Assembly (NCBI GenBank): GCA_036898135.1
Contig: CM072514.1
Coordinates: forward strand, 82,712,433 to 82,776,432
Direction of reading: 5' to 3'
Length of the DNA: 64,000 nucleotides
Origin: Oncomelania hupensis
Lineage: Eukaryota; Mollusca; Gastropoda; Littorinimorpha; Pomatiopsidae
Part shown: one piece after another, positions 24,161 through 36,766 of the stretch
Layout: the number at the start of each line of letters is the position of its first letter
How positions within the stretch are numbered: position 1 is the stretch's first letter
Translations under genes and position numbers: made by a program
The notes under the pieces: model-generated
Databases searched by the model: none
What the model was told of the DNA's origin: nothing
Seen by the model: only the letters and a program-made list of their open reading frames with translations

Positions 24161-25662
24161 CCTGTTTCGATTGATTTTTTTTCTCACCCCCATGACTTAT
24201 CTTGCTACGTGAGACCCCAATAAATTGTAAACAGAATTTGTAAGAAGTTATTGAATTCGACACTTTCTGTCCGTTTCTCAAGTTAGCGCGACTTGTATGC
24301 ACTGTTAGGATGGCTCCGATGTAAACATAATATTATTTACACCACAAAGCCGTATTGTCAACACACAGAAATGTTCAAGGTTGACTATTTGTAAACAGCT
24401 CAGAACGTTCGTTGCAGGTTTCGGGAGGGGGGGGGGGCTTGGGGAGGCGAATGAAGTCAGAAAAGGGTTAGGAGATTAGGGGTGGGAGTGTCTATGGGTG
24501 GATGGGTAGGGGTAGTATGAGGTAATATAGTGCTGATTACTGTTGTAGTTGTTGTCTTTTGCTGTTGTTGTTGTCACTGCCTATGGTGATGGCAGTGGTG
24601 GTGTGGTTCAACTCACAACGAATTAATCTACTTAAGAACGTGTTTTCCTCTTAAATAATGTTGCCTCCCTCCCTCTCCCTCCCCACTCTTTCTCTGTCTC
24701 TGTCTGTCTGTCTGTCTGTCTCTCCTACTTCTCATCCCCCTTCTCCTTTTCGTCTTCTTCTTCTTTATTGTCGTCGCCGCCATAGTTACCCGGTATTAAC
24801 CCGTATTAACAACCTCCCAAACTTCTAACGCGATTGGTACAGAGCGTGCAACAGACGTACGTCATCCTTCCAACTAAATATACACACACCCTTACACACC
24901 CAGCCGAGGTTACACAGTATTATCATGACTTTCCCGAAACGCCACCTACGTTGTGCTGACAATGGGTCATATTTCGTCCCCATTTTTAAGTACTTTGAAG
25001 TGTTCGAACCCTAACCCTAACCCAGCCCTAACCCTAACGGATCATTGTGCTGACGTCAAAACAAGTAGGCGTGTTAATACAAGTTATGTAGATGTTCACT
25101 GATTTGTCCAGATAACACTGTGTAAACAAGGACACGCACACACAACACACACACACACACAAACACACCTACACACACACCCACACACACACATCGTAAC
25201 GTCAAGAACCGATCAGTTGCAGTAAATTCTAACTTTACAGAGGGACGGGGAAAATGTACGGGACTTTCCCATGGCCTCTTGGAATACATTACGAAAATGC
25301 TAACGAAAGTATTAGGTGCGACTGGAGAGGGTGCAAGGTTAAGGGTTGGGTGGAAGGTGGTTGGTATGGGGTACGTGAGGGGAGGGGGGAGGGAAGAGGA
25401 GGCCGAGCGGGTCCTAACGGGAATTACTGTAGGCAAGCTACAGCACGATTTGTTAGGGTTTGTCAAAGTTTATAATAGAACTTCAAAGCTTGGGTATTAC
25501 ATGTAAATATAAAACTTGAAAGTTTGGGTTTTCCCTGTAATACTATAGGGTATGTCCCTGGGTTTTATTTATTTATTTTCTCTTTATTTTTTAACGTTTC
25601 ATTTTCTGCCTGTAATAAAGACCACAGTGATATATACAGTACAAGAAAATAACAGCAACAAT

Positions 25663-25890
25663 TCTTCTTCTTCTTCTTCTTCTTCTTCTTCTTCTTCTTC
25701 TTCTTCTTCTTCTTCTTCTTCTTCTTCTTCTTCTTCTTCTTCTTCTTCTTCTTCTTCTTCTTCTTCTTCTCCTCCTCCTCCTCCTCCTCCTTTTCCTTCT
25801 TTTCTTCTCCTCCGATTTCTCCTCTTCATCATACTCCTCCTCCTCCTCCTTCTTCTCCTCCTCCTTCTTCTTCTTCGCATTCTTCTTCTT
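25663..25890. repeat. (CTT)n microsatellite
   Basis: Pure TTC array to about 25770 followed by CTC/TTC mixture; reads as poly-Ser, poly-Leu or poly-Glu in other frames, not a gene. Confidence 0.95.
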
Positions 25891-26225
25891 CTCCCTAAAC
25901 TAAATTGTACTTACACATCAACCATTCTGTTGTTCAATACATGTGTGTGATTGTTTGCAAGTAAAAATGTATGCATTCTTTAATTAATTAATTTATTTTT
26001 TAAATTAATATTTGTTTAAAAAATTCAATATCCATGAGTGTTGCCAATGTAAATTTATATATAGTTCTTGTTACGTAAGTAATCGCCTGTTCATAGTTAG
26101 GCATACTGTGTACTTGATTTCACCGTTTTACTGTTGTTCCTTTTGGGATGTTTTATTCAGTTTTAAATCGCTTTTATATATGTCCTCTCGAATTACCTTT
26201 GATTTTAGTAGACATTATTAAAATA

Positions 26226-26228
<3 letters not shown>

Positions 26229-26299
<71 letters not shown>

Positions 26300-26310
26300 T
26301 TACTACTACT
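26229..26310. repeat. (TAC)n microsatellite
   Basis: ACT triplets, nearly pure. Confidence 0.95.
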
Positions 26311-26639
26311 AGTTCTGCTTCTTCTTCTTTCTACTCCTCCTATGTCTTCTTCTTCTTGTGGTTTTACAGCACCATTAGTTTCTTCATAGATAGCGTCGCT
26401 TCCACAGCCACGTTTCAAAACCTACTTCTTGTACATCGCTGATCGTCACAGCTGAACGAACTTTGAACAATATTCAAATACAGAAACAGATCTTTATCTG
26501 AATTATATGTTGTTGTTTTTTTAAATGTGTTTTTCGTTTTCCTGAAAGTATTTCATGTCTGTCACGCACACAGAAGAGTAATACTAGTACATTATTGCAC
26601 GGACCTACTTGAAGCTATAGTAAAAGCCGGATGTTTAGA

Positions 26640-26822
<183 letters not shown>

Positions 26823-27215
26823 AATCATTGGCATATTGATGGCCACCCTGTTCACAGGTGAAGAAGACAATGTCCGCTCACAATGGCTTAACAGCTTCAA
26901 TATAAATTTGCATACATGTTTACATCATATCGTATTGACACTATTCAGAGTGCAGGAATAAAACTCGTACCTTAAAACACCCCAAATGGAAGGTCTGTTT
27001 ACTTTTGGCCAAAACGGGTTTACCCTAAAATTGGCATTGTTATGACATTGAATACTGATGAAGTGGGCTTTCCTTGCTCAAACCAACCACTCAGATTTGA
27101 ATTTTCCATTTCGGTTCTGACAAAGAGTTATTTTCCTTTTTTTTAAACGGTACAGCCGTGTGACCTTTGACCCTATTTCTGAATGAGACACGCATCTTGA
27201 AATGTGTCTTTGGTG
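26823..27215. other. Intergenic, nothing recognised
   Basis: Unique-looking; no repeat or coding signal. Confidence 0.5.
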
Positions 27216-27980
27216 TCTAGGGTAGGGTAAGGTAGGGTAGGGTATAGGGTAGAGTAGGGTATAGTATTGTAGAGTATGGTAGGGTAGGGTAGGGTAGGAG
27301 AGAGTTGGGTAGGATAAGATAGGGTAGGGTAGGGTAGGTAGAGTAGGGTAGGGTTAGAGTAGGTAGGGTAGGGTTAGGGTAGAGTAGGTAGAGTAGGGTA
27401 GGGTAGGTAGAGTAGGTAGGGTAGGTAGTGTAGGGTAGGGTAGGAGAGAGTTGGGTAGGATAATATAAGGTAGGGTAGGGTAGGAGAGAGTTGGGTAGGA
27501 TAAGATAGGGTAGGGTAGGGTAGAGTAGGGTAGGGTAGGGTGTATGGTAGAGTATAGTAGTGTATGGTAGATTAGGTAGGGTAAGTTAGAGTAGGGTAGA
27601 GTAGGGTAGGGTATGGTGGAGTAGGGTAGAGTATGGTAGGGTAGAGTATGGTAGTGTTAGGGTAGAGTAGGTAGGGTAAGGTAGAGTAGTAGGGTAGGGT
27701 GTATGGTTAGAGTAGGTAGGGTATGGTGGAGTAGGGTAGAGTATGGTAGGGTAGAGTATGGTAGTGTAGGGTAGAGTAGGTAGGGTAAGGTAGAGTAGGG
27801 TAGAGTAGTGTAGGGTAGGGTAGGTAGGGTAGGGTAGAGTAGTATGTAGGGTAGGGTAGTAGAGTAGGGTTAGGGTAGGGTAGGGTAGGGTAGGGTAGGG
27901 TAGGGAGTGGGGTAGGGTAGGGTAGAGTTAGGGTAGTAGGGTAGGGTATTGTAGGGTAGGGTTAGGGTTTTAGGGTAGTG
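27216..27980. repeat. Degenerate TAGGG/GTAGG pentamer array
   Basis: About 760 bp of TAGGG with TAGAG, TATGG and occasional TTAGGG variants. Telomere-like but based on a 5-bp unit. Confidence 0.9.
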
Positions 27981-28365
27981 TCTATGTTATTAGTCTAAAA
28001 CAAACCAAAAAGAATTACGAGTAATTGTTTGTTTGTTTTTTCATTCTATCTGCTTTGGTAGCTGCTATTTTTAGCTTCGGAATGTGGGCGGGCTAGCGAA
28101 CGTCTGTTGCTATTAAAAGTCACAACTACTCGATTGTATTCTTTAAGAAACAACTATATTTTCCAAAGAGTTTTTTTCTTTTTTAATAGGGTAAGCTTTT
28201 TTTTTTTTTTTTTTTTTTTTTTTAAGTGGGGCTACACTGTGAATGTTAAAGGATTTGTCGACGGCGTGGTTAAAGCGGATCCCTTTAAAACTGTTGTGAT
28301 GTGGTCAAACTGCTTGAAGAATAAGATAGAACCTATTCAAAATGCGTCTGAGGTCCAGATCAAAA

Positions 28366-28367
28366 TG

Positions 28368-28436
<69 letters not shown>
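28366..28436. repeat. (AG)n microsatellite
   Basis: Purine run after AATGGAGAGAG; preceded by a T run at 28198-28222. Confidence 0.9.
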
Positions 28437-28437
<1 letters not shown>

Positions 28438-28498
28438 CGGGTAATTCACGCTTAAAGATGATTGTTATTAGCTTAAACTATTCATACATGTCTGTATT

Positions 28499-28665
28499 TA
28501 ATATTTGCGAAAATGGATCCCAACTTCGTCTACATTTTTGCGTGTAATTTTTTGCGAAAATGAATACCAATTTCGTCTACATTTTCATATTTAATATTTG
28601 CGAAAGTGGATCTGAACTTCGTCTACATTTTTGCGTCTAGTATTTGGGAACATGGATCGGACTTC
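28499..28665. repeat. ~50-bp tandem repeat
   Basis: Three to four diverged units with TTTGCGAAAATGGATC and ACTTCGTCTACATTTTTGCG. Confidence 0.7.
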
Positions 28666-28995
28666 GTGTCCGACCAGTCAAAAGGTCGTCTACTATAGCT
28701 GTAGGCAGGCAATGGGTGACTTATCTCCCTTGGAATACCTATTGCAGGCGCCAAAACTAACATGAAGTTTACCTCATGTGACTAAACCCTATCAGCGTGT
28801 GTTGGAGAGCTTGACTGCGGCTGTTTCACCCCTCCTCTCCCTACCCTCCCCCTTTCCGCCCCCCCATTTCCCTCTTCTCTCCTCCCCCACTCCCCTCCGA
28901 TCTTGCTGTGTCGGGTGACGCATACTGACCTCATAGAACTAGAAGAAAAACTTGCAAGGTAACGTTATAAAGGGTCGGAGTTGTCTTTTATAGCT
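28645..28995. repeat. Diverged dispersed repeat, family D
   Basis: Shares GACTTCGTGTCC, CTTATCTCCC..GGAATA and GGTGACGC blocks in the same order with 47155-47440. Confidence 0.55.
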
Positions 28996-29279
28996 GCGTA
29001 CATGCGTATTGGAGAGATTTCACCTCAGTACTGTACTTATAGATTACGTACTCTTCTAGGATTATAAAAGTTAGAAAACATGACCTCTGACTCATTTCAA
29101 GTGTAATATTAAACCTGAGACGGTAGATTTCTAATACAAGTCTAGTCATCTTAGATGTATTACGCTTCAGCATATACTCTCTGTTCATTTTGTGTAACCA
29201 TGGACCCGGTACCTCTATTAATCATACTGCGTCTGCCGTTTCTGGAGTGTCGGACTTCTACTATTATATTATTTGTTAT

Positions 29280-30360
<1,081 letters not shown>

Positions 30361-30762
30361 TCTGGTTCGTAATGAAACATGCTCGCGACATTAACAATAT
30401 AATTATTTGAGTAAAACCGTCACAAACTTTACCGAATAGGATATCAATTATTCATTTCACCGTAAAATGCTCACTCAACAAAACAACTGAAGAAATACAA
30501 AACAAACTTCATCAGCTGCTCATGGCGCTGACCACTACAGGCCAGAGGTGTGACCTCTTTTGCTTTCTCTGACTGTTTATCTATGTTTTAACCTATTTGC
30601 CCATGGCGCTTTCAATGTAAATTACGGTCTAATCGCTAACCGATTCAGGACCTAACGCGAGGTGTCCTAGATCCTGCTTATGGCTTAATGGCCTGTCTTA
30701 ATTAGAAGGTTCGCCAAAGGTTCGTAGTGGTTCACGAACCTAGGTTCCTGAACTTTTTTTGT

Positions 30763-31091
30763 CCCACAGACCATCACACAAGCCGTTGGACAACACGATG
30801 ACATGCTCACAGTGGTGAAGAAACGGAAACTCCGATGGTATGGCCACGTCACCAGAGCATCGGGCCTTGCAAAGACCATCCTGCAAGGCACGGTGCAAGG
30901 AGGCAGAAGAAGAGGGAGACAGAAACAGGAGCGGGAGGACAACATTCGAAAATGGACTGGCTTGACACTGAGCGAAGCCATCAGGTTTGCTGAGGACCGA
31001 GAATGATGGAGTACGCTGGTTAAACGATCATCTGTGATGCCCCAACGACCTTCGAGTCACCGGATAGGATAGGATAGGATAGGATAGGATA
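30763..31091 (+). mobile_element. LINE family 1, 3' end
   Basis: Plus-strand frame LTVVKKRKLRWYGHVTRASG, GRRRGRQKQEREDNIRKWTG, and a clean (GGATA)n tail at 31060-31091. Confidence 0.9.
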
Positions 31092-31609
31092 GGAAGGTGT
31101 GTTTTTATCTAAACGTTTCAAAAACCTAGGTTTAGTATCTGACAACCTCAACAAAAGAAAAAAAAACAAAGTGCATGGAGATTCCAATTAAGACTAAAGT
31201 GTATCTGTCACTTTTGTGCAGATCTACGTTTTAACATAGGTTCCAAAGTGAATCACGTTTTTGTCACGTGTGACGCAATGCTAAAAGTGCAAGGTTTTTA
31301 TTATGGGGTGAAACGTAACGTTTGTGCGTAGATTCTTCCCTGTCACCTGTCCAAGTGGATGGTTTTTTTTCCTGCAAAGGTTTCTGCTTTATAATCCATT
31401 ATCCATTATGCGAGTGTGTATGTGTGGGTAGGTCAGTGAATGGGTAATGTGAGGAAGAGAGAAAGAGGGGGGAGAAAGAGAAAGGGAGAGGGGGGGGGGG
31501 GAGAGAAAGAAAGAGAGAGGCGTGTGTGTGTGCACTTGAATAAACGCACAAATGGGTAGCAGACCTTGTCTTTCTTAGTAACAAATGGGTTTACTTGCTT
31601 GGAACCCAC
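31092..31609. other. Intergenic
   Basis: Purine-rich tract 31450-31525; nothing else recognised. Confidence 0.5.
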
Positions 31610-31880
31610 TTATTTCCAGGAACCCATTTTTTTCTAAGTGCACGGGAGTGCTCTTTTAGTGCATGGGACTGCAGTTGTAGTGCATGAGAGTGTTTTAAGT
31701 ACACAGGTGTGCTCTATCCGGGACGGAGAAAATACAGTCAATTTTCGGAGAAATTTTGAAGAAAATTCGACCTAATTTCGTCGCCTATAGGAGACGAACT
31801 AGGTCAACTTTTTAGACAAGGGTTCGGGTAAGGGTTAGTTGTAGATCTATCCCTAGCCCTTGCCCTAACCCTTTTTTTCT
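31610..31880. repeat. Palindrome-type repeat, third locus
   Basis: Same order of blocks as 15258-15480, hairpin TTCGACCTAATTTCGTCG..GACGAACTAGGTCAA, followed by a second palindrome GGGTAAGGGTTAG..CCCTAGCCCTTGCCC like the one near 190-250. Confidence 0.7.
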
Positions 31881-32952
31881 ACAAAAATCACTTTCCGATT
31901 CCTACATTCTTAACTTAAATAAAACCAGTTGTGATGTATTGCAAATATGTGTGTGTGTATGTGTGTGGTGTGTGTGTATGTGAGGAGGACAGAGAAAAAA
32001 AGAAGAAGAAGAAGAGAGAGAGGGATGGGTGGAATATTCATTCATTCATTCATTCATTCACTCAATGAAATAAAAGCAGTTGACTTGTGCTGTAATGGAA
32101 TAAATTGCCACAGAACTGTCCATACAGTTCATCCATTAATTGTCCATATTTCATTTTTAAAAGAAAAGTTTAATCTGTGTCCATTTTGTCAGTGTGAATG
32201 TGGTGTGTGGTTTGGGCGCGTGGTTCTGAGTTCATTTTCTTCATGCGCCTGTTGGTTTTAAGGTTATACTGTATCTCAATCTTAAGAAGATGCTTTGTAT
32301 AATAATGCTCTGTCCAAAATTCTGAATACATTGTCACAACGTGCTGTCATCCATTATCCATTGTGTATCGAGTGCATAGCAATGTGTGTCTGTACGGTGT
32401 GTGAGAGCGTGAATGCGCGCGCGCGTGCGTGTGTATGTGTGTATGCGTGTGTGTATGTCTGTATGCGTGTGTGCATGAGTACAGTAGCCTGATGGCCTAT
32501 TTTAGTGTTTTTTTTTTTTTACGCTGCCTGCTTGGTAAATCCATTATTCATCGTGTTATTGTTTTTCCGTCAGGTTCAAGCGTTCGTCCTGTATACTTAA
32601 TTAGATAAAGTTATTCCCTGATAGACCACTGCAAGCGTGTAAACTGTATTTGTTTAATTATCAGTTCAATTAAAAAATTGTGTAGTACCATCAAAGGAAT
32701 TACGTAAAGCCATTTGTACTTCATTTCAATAGATAAAACAAACATCTATGCCACATTTGAATAGATAAAACGACAATTCTTAAAACCTAATACTCACAAT
32801 ACAATTTTAAAATAATGGTATCTATTCCTGTTTCTAACCCACAAACACCTGTATACACTCTTATCACTTTTATAATGAAAACATAAATCAATAGGGTGTT
32901 GTCGCATCACCCATCTTTCTTCTTTGTTTGGGAGGGAGAAAAAGAGGGAGGA

Positions 32953-32994
<42 letters not shown>

Positions 32995-33010
32995 AAAGAG
33001 AAAGAGAGAG
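31881..33010. other. Intergenic with TG, ATTC and AG tracts
   Basis: Short TG tract 31950-31980, (ATTC)n 32036-32060, interrupted TG 32400-32470, AG array 32957-33016. No gene seen. Confidence 0.5.
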
Positions 33011-33287
33011 AGAGAGTAGCATTGTGTAAGGCCATGTGATTGTATGCGTGGGTACATGTCAGTACATGTCAGTGTGCAGTGCGGATTTAGTGTGAGACGG
33101 GAGAGAGAAGGTGAAGGTTGAGGTTGGGAATTGTATTTCTCTCTATTTTAATATTTTAGTATATTTTTGGCCTGTTTATTCGTTCAAACTCTCTCTATCT
33201 CTTTCTCTCCTTCGCTCTCTCTCTCTTTGTCCCTCTCTTTATCGCCCTCCCCTCCTCCACTCCCCACATCTCTCCCATTCCAGCCCC

Positions 33288-33318
<31 letters not shown>

Positions 33319-33959
33319 ACTCTCTTTCTCTCTTTCTCTGTCTCCCATCTTACACTCCCAGCTCTGTGTGTCGCAAAACAACTCCATTCAGAACACATAG
33401 ACTTTGTTAACTCATGAACACACACTGCTTAGCCGAGACTGTCCGAGGAAGGCAAGGAGAGCCCATCGACAGCCTCGGCTGTTCTCTGCTGTGCAGTGTG
33501 GCATGCGCAGTGAGAGCCATATTGCCCCTGACACCATGTCTGTCATATGTTATTGTTGTGTCAGTCAACGTCAATGGTAAGGACATTTTGGAAGTTAGAA
33601 ATGTTTTTTTGTGCGTGTCATAGCTAGGCCTATCTCATTTATTTCCAATGACACCCTTTAAAAAAACCAAAAAGGACTTCTTTAAATTTTCTATTTCGTG
33701 TTGGTCTTCGGAAATTCCTTCAGTTTTAGTGATCTAGTTATAGTTTTCTTTCCACGCACGAGCTTTGTCCTCAGCTACCCTCTACCCCAACTCCCCTCCT
33801 TCAACCCGCCACTCCCCTACCATTACCTAATTTACCCTTCCGCCTTCACTTTAGAGTTTCCCCGCCTCCACTTTCACCTTCTCTCTCCCGCCCCACACTA
33901 ACTCCGCACTCCACACTGACATGTACACACGCATGCAATCACATGGCCTTGCACAACGC

Positions 33960-33970
<11 letters not shown>
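33011..33970. repeat. Inverted repeat pair, arms ~110 bp
   Basis: 33011-33128 pairs with 33860-33970 (shared AAGGCCATGTGATTG and GTACATGTCAGTGTG, reading inward). Each outer edge abuts an AG or CT microsatellite. Confidence 0.75.
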
Positions 33971-34012
<42 letters not shown>

Positions 34013-34122
34013 TCTCTCTCTCGCTCTCTCTCTCTCCTTTCCTCCCTCTTTTTCTCCCTCCCTCCCTCTTTCCTCTGTCACTTTCACCCTCTCTCTGTCT
34101 AACTCTTTGTGTTGGCCCTCCC

Positions 34123-34196
<74 letters not shown>
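33961..34196. repeat. (TC)n microsatellites
   Basis: Two long CT arrays (33961-34035, 34128-34194) with CCCTC-rich DNA between. Confidence 0.9.
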
Positions 34197-34198
<2 letters not shown>

Positions 34199-35552
34199 GG
34201 CCCCTTCGTTCGTTCTCAATTTTTTTTATTTTACACATCTCTTTTCGTTTTACATCTATCCCTTTCCTTTTATTTTAAAAATTGTATGCTATTTCAAATT
34301 GGCATGGATAACATCTTTGTTTTTAAATTAAATTTCTATAAATATATATCTGCATTTGGGACATGTTGTAAGGACACACGTTGTTCAATTTATTAAAGAA
34401 AAAAACCACAACACTTTAATTATGTCATTGACATTTTAAAATTTAAGAAGTTAATATTATTTTAAAGGCGCAACGTTTGCGTAGGCTGTCCTAAGCCATA
34501 TATTCTCTTAACGTTCCAAAGTTAAAGTTCTTAACATTGTTAAAGGTGAGAAAGCTGCACTTGGGCCGACCTTTAGAACAACGACACCTGCATGTCACTG
34601 TCCGTTGTAACTGTCACTCGTACAAAGGGAGGCTAGACAGAAGAAGACATAAAGCTTGTCTTAACCCCTCCCCTCATCTTCAAGCCTCCCCTTTCCTCCT
34701 TCCTCGTCCCTCTCCCCAAAACTTGCCAAGGGAGCTGGAGAGAGAAAGAGAGAGAGAGAGAGACAGAGTCAAAAAGTGTGTGTAGACCACAAGTGATGAA
34801 GTTGTCTCGCCTACAGAGAAAGGACAGGAGTGTATTAACAGCATCTTGGATACAATCCTTAGTAGTTGCTGTCCTACGTGGAATGAGGGAACGATAGTGT
34901 AGCGGCTGGTTGAGGCTTGGGAGAGAAATAGGTCTACCTTGAATTTCTTGGTTAGACTAGCCTTGGGTGGCTCCTGCTGTGCAGAATCCTTTGAGGATGC
35001 CATTTTTTGTCATGCAGGACAAGGCAACACGACATTTGTTCTTCCCGGCTGACCATTCGTCTTGGGCTTTTGGTGGTGAGCGGGACTACATTGTCGGTAG
35101 GCATTTTATGCAAGTCGGTGGCAGCGGCTTTGCAGCGAAGTGTCGTGGCACTAGTAGCCGGCAACCCGGTTTACGGGCAACCACGCTTCACCGCCTTGCA
35201 GGGCAAATATTTTTATGTCCCTCTTTTGAGGGTTAAAATGTAAACAACAGCTCGGGTTCGGCCGTGTTCTCAAGGTGGTGTCCGAGAGACGGGAGTGCAT
35301 ACTTCCGCCTGGCTACAAGATAGGAAAAAATCTATTTCACTTTCTCAGCTGCCAATGGTTTTGCATTTGGTTTGCACTTGGATACAATTCGTATTAGTTG
35401 CTGTCCTCCGAGAGAGAGGGGAGGAGGGAGGGATAAATACGAGAAAAAGAGAAAGCGAGAAGAGAGAGAGGGGGGGGGGTGGATTAGAGTTCATCCTACG
35501 AGGGTTTGTGCTGTATTTGTGTGTGCTTTCCTCCTTTTCCTTCTTCTCTCTT
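34197..35552. other. Upstream flank of the DSL gene; dispersed repeat pieces
   Basis: A 34-bp block with ATACAAT..TAGTTGCTGTCCT occurs at about 34848 and 35378. 35085-35245 is a diverged copy of 41130-41310 (GTGTCGTGGCACT, CGCCTTGCA, CTCTTTTGAGGG). No exon could be proven here, though a weak signal-peptide-like start lies at 35357. Confidence 0.45.
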
Positions 35553-35742
35553 CCTTCTTCTTCTTCTTCTTCTTCTTCTTCTTCTTCTTCTTCTTCTTCT
35601 TCTTCTTCTTCTTCTTCTTCTTCTTCTTCTTCTTCTTCTTCTTCTTCTTTTTCTTCTTCTTCTTCTTTATGCTTTATGCTTTATTGTCCCTTTTTATCGG
35701 GAAATTCTGGGCCGCCTCCCCCTTCCCATTAATTCTTCTTCT

Positions 35743-35777
<35 letters not shown>

Positions 35778-35794
35778 TCCTCCTCCTCCTCCTC

Positions 35795-35828
<34 letters not shown>

Positions 35829-36006
35829 TCCTCCTCCTCCTCCTCCTCCTCCTCCTTCTTCTTCTTCTTCTTCTTCTTCTTCTTCTCCTCCTCCTCCTCC
35901 TTCTTCTTCTTCTTCTTCTTCTTCTTCTTCTTCTTCTTCTTCTTCTTCTTCTTCTTCTTCTTCTTCTTCTTCTTCTTCTTCTTCTTCTTCTTCTTCTTCT
36001 TCTTCT
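35553..36006. repeat. (CTT)n / (CTC)n arrays
   Basis: Two long homopyrimidine arrays, 35553-35666 and 35733-36006, with CTCCTC blocks. The long poly-Leu and poly-Ser frames here are artefacts. Confidence 0.95.
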
Positions 36007-36289
36007 ACTTCTGTATTTATCTCTCCCACATCCTTCTCCTTCCTTTTCTTCTTCACCTCATCTTCTTCTTCTTCTCCTTCTCCTTCTTATTCTCCTTCTC
36101 CTACTCATCCTCCTCTTCTTCTTCCTCTTCTTTTCTCCCTCCCTCACATTACCCCTTTGGCAAATCTAAAAGCGAAGGTTATGTTGTTGTTAAATTCATT
36201 CATTGGTTAATTGTACGACGGATGATTGACGTTTTGATTGTTTGTTAATTGATTGATTGATTTGTTGAGTGTTTGTTTGATTTGTGTAG

Positions 36290-36417
36290 GGCTGTGATTG
36301 TACTGGGACACTGGAGATCAAGGTGACGCGATGGCAGAGCAACTGTGCTGACGACTTCATGGACATCACGCCTCACTGTGACCCCTACTTCAAGTTCTGC
36401 ATCGACAAGAGTACACA
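36290..36417 (+). CDS. Exon A: start of C2/MNNL-like N-terminal domain
   Basis: Acceptor TGTGTAG precedes 36290 and a donor GTCAGT follows 36417. It reads GCDCTGTLEIKV followed by a Cys-rich HCDPYFKFCIDK. This matches the remembered Jagged pattern of a first beta strand (FELEIL) followed by ECDTYFKVCL, i.e. the Notch-ligand N-terminal domain. An in-frame TAG is immediately upstream, so the exon cannot extend 5' and the preceding exon must end at a codon boundary. It ends in phase 2. Confidence 0.85.
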
Positions 36418-36733
36418 GTCAGTCTTGTTGTTGTTGTTGGTGGTGGTGGTGGTGGTGGTGATGGTGATGATGTTGTTGTTGTTGTTGGTGATGATGATGT
36501 TGTTATTGGTGGTTGTGATGGTGATGTTGTTGTTAGTGGTTGTGATGGTGGAGGTGGTGGTGGTTATTGAACCCCCTTAAGGTGGCACCTACTGGTGGGG
36601 GGGTGGGGGTGGTGTTGCTGCTGCCGCTGTTGTTGTTGTGTGGTGGTTGTGTGTCTCCTAACTGTGGCCCTTACAACTTTCTACATGGAAAAAGTACATG
36701 GAAGTTTACTTGTTGTTTTGTAGTTGTTGCGAT

Positions 36734-36766
<33 letters not shown>

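Noticed and set aside
25552..25950. Poly-Ser / poly-Glu frames
   Set aside because: (CTT)n artefact on both strands.
27216..27980. True telomere
   Set aside because: Unit is TAGGG not TTAGGG, degenerate, and inside the window.
33414..33560. First coding exon ending at donor GTAAGG (33577)
   Set aside because: The possible frames leave phase 1 or 2 and run into a stop when joined to exon A, which needs phase 0.
35372..36210. Open frames of 234-265 residues (poly-Leu, poly-Ser, poly-Phe)
   Set aside because: Read-through of CTT/CTC microsatellites; no non-repeat content.
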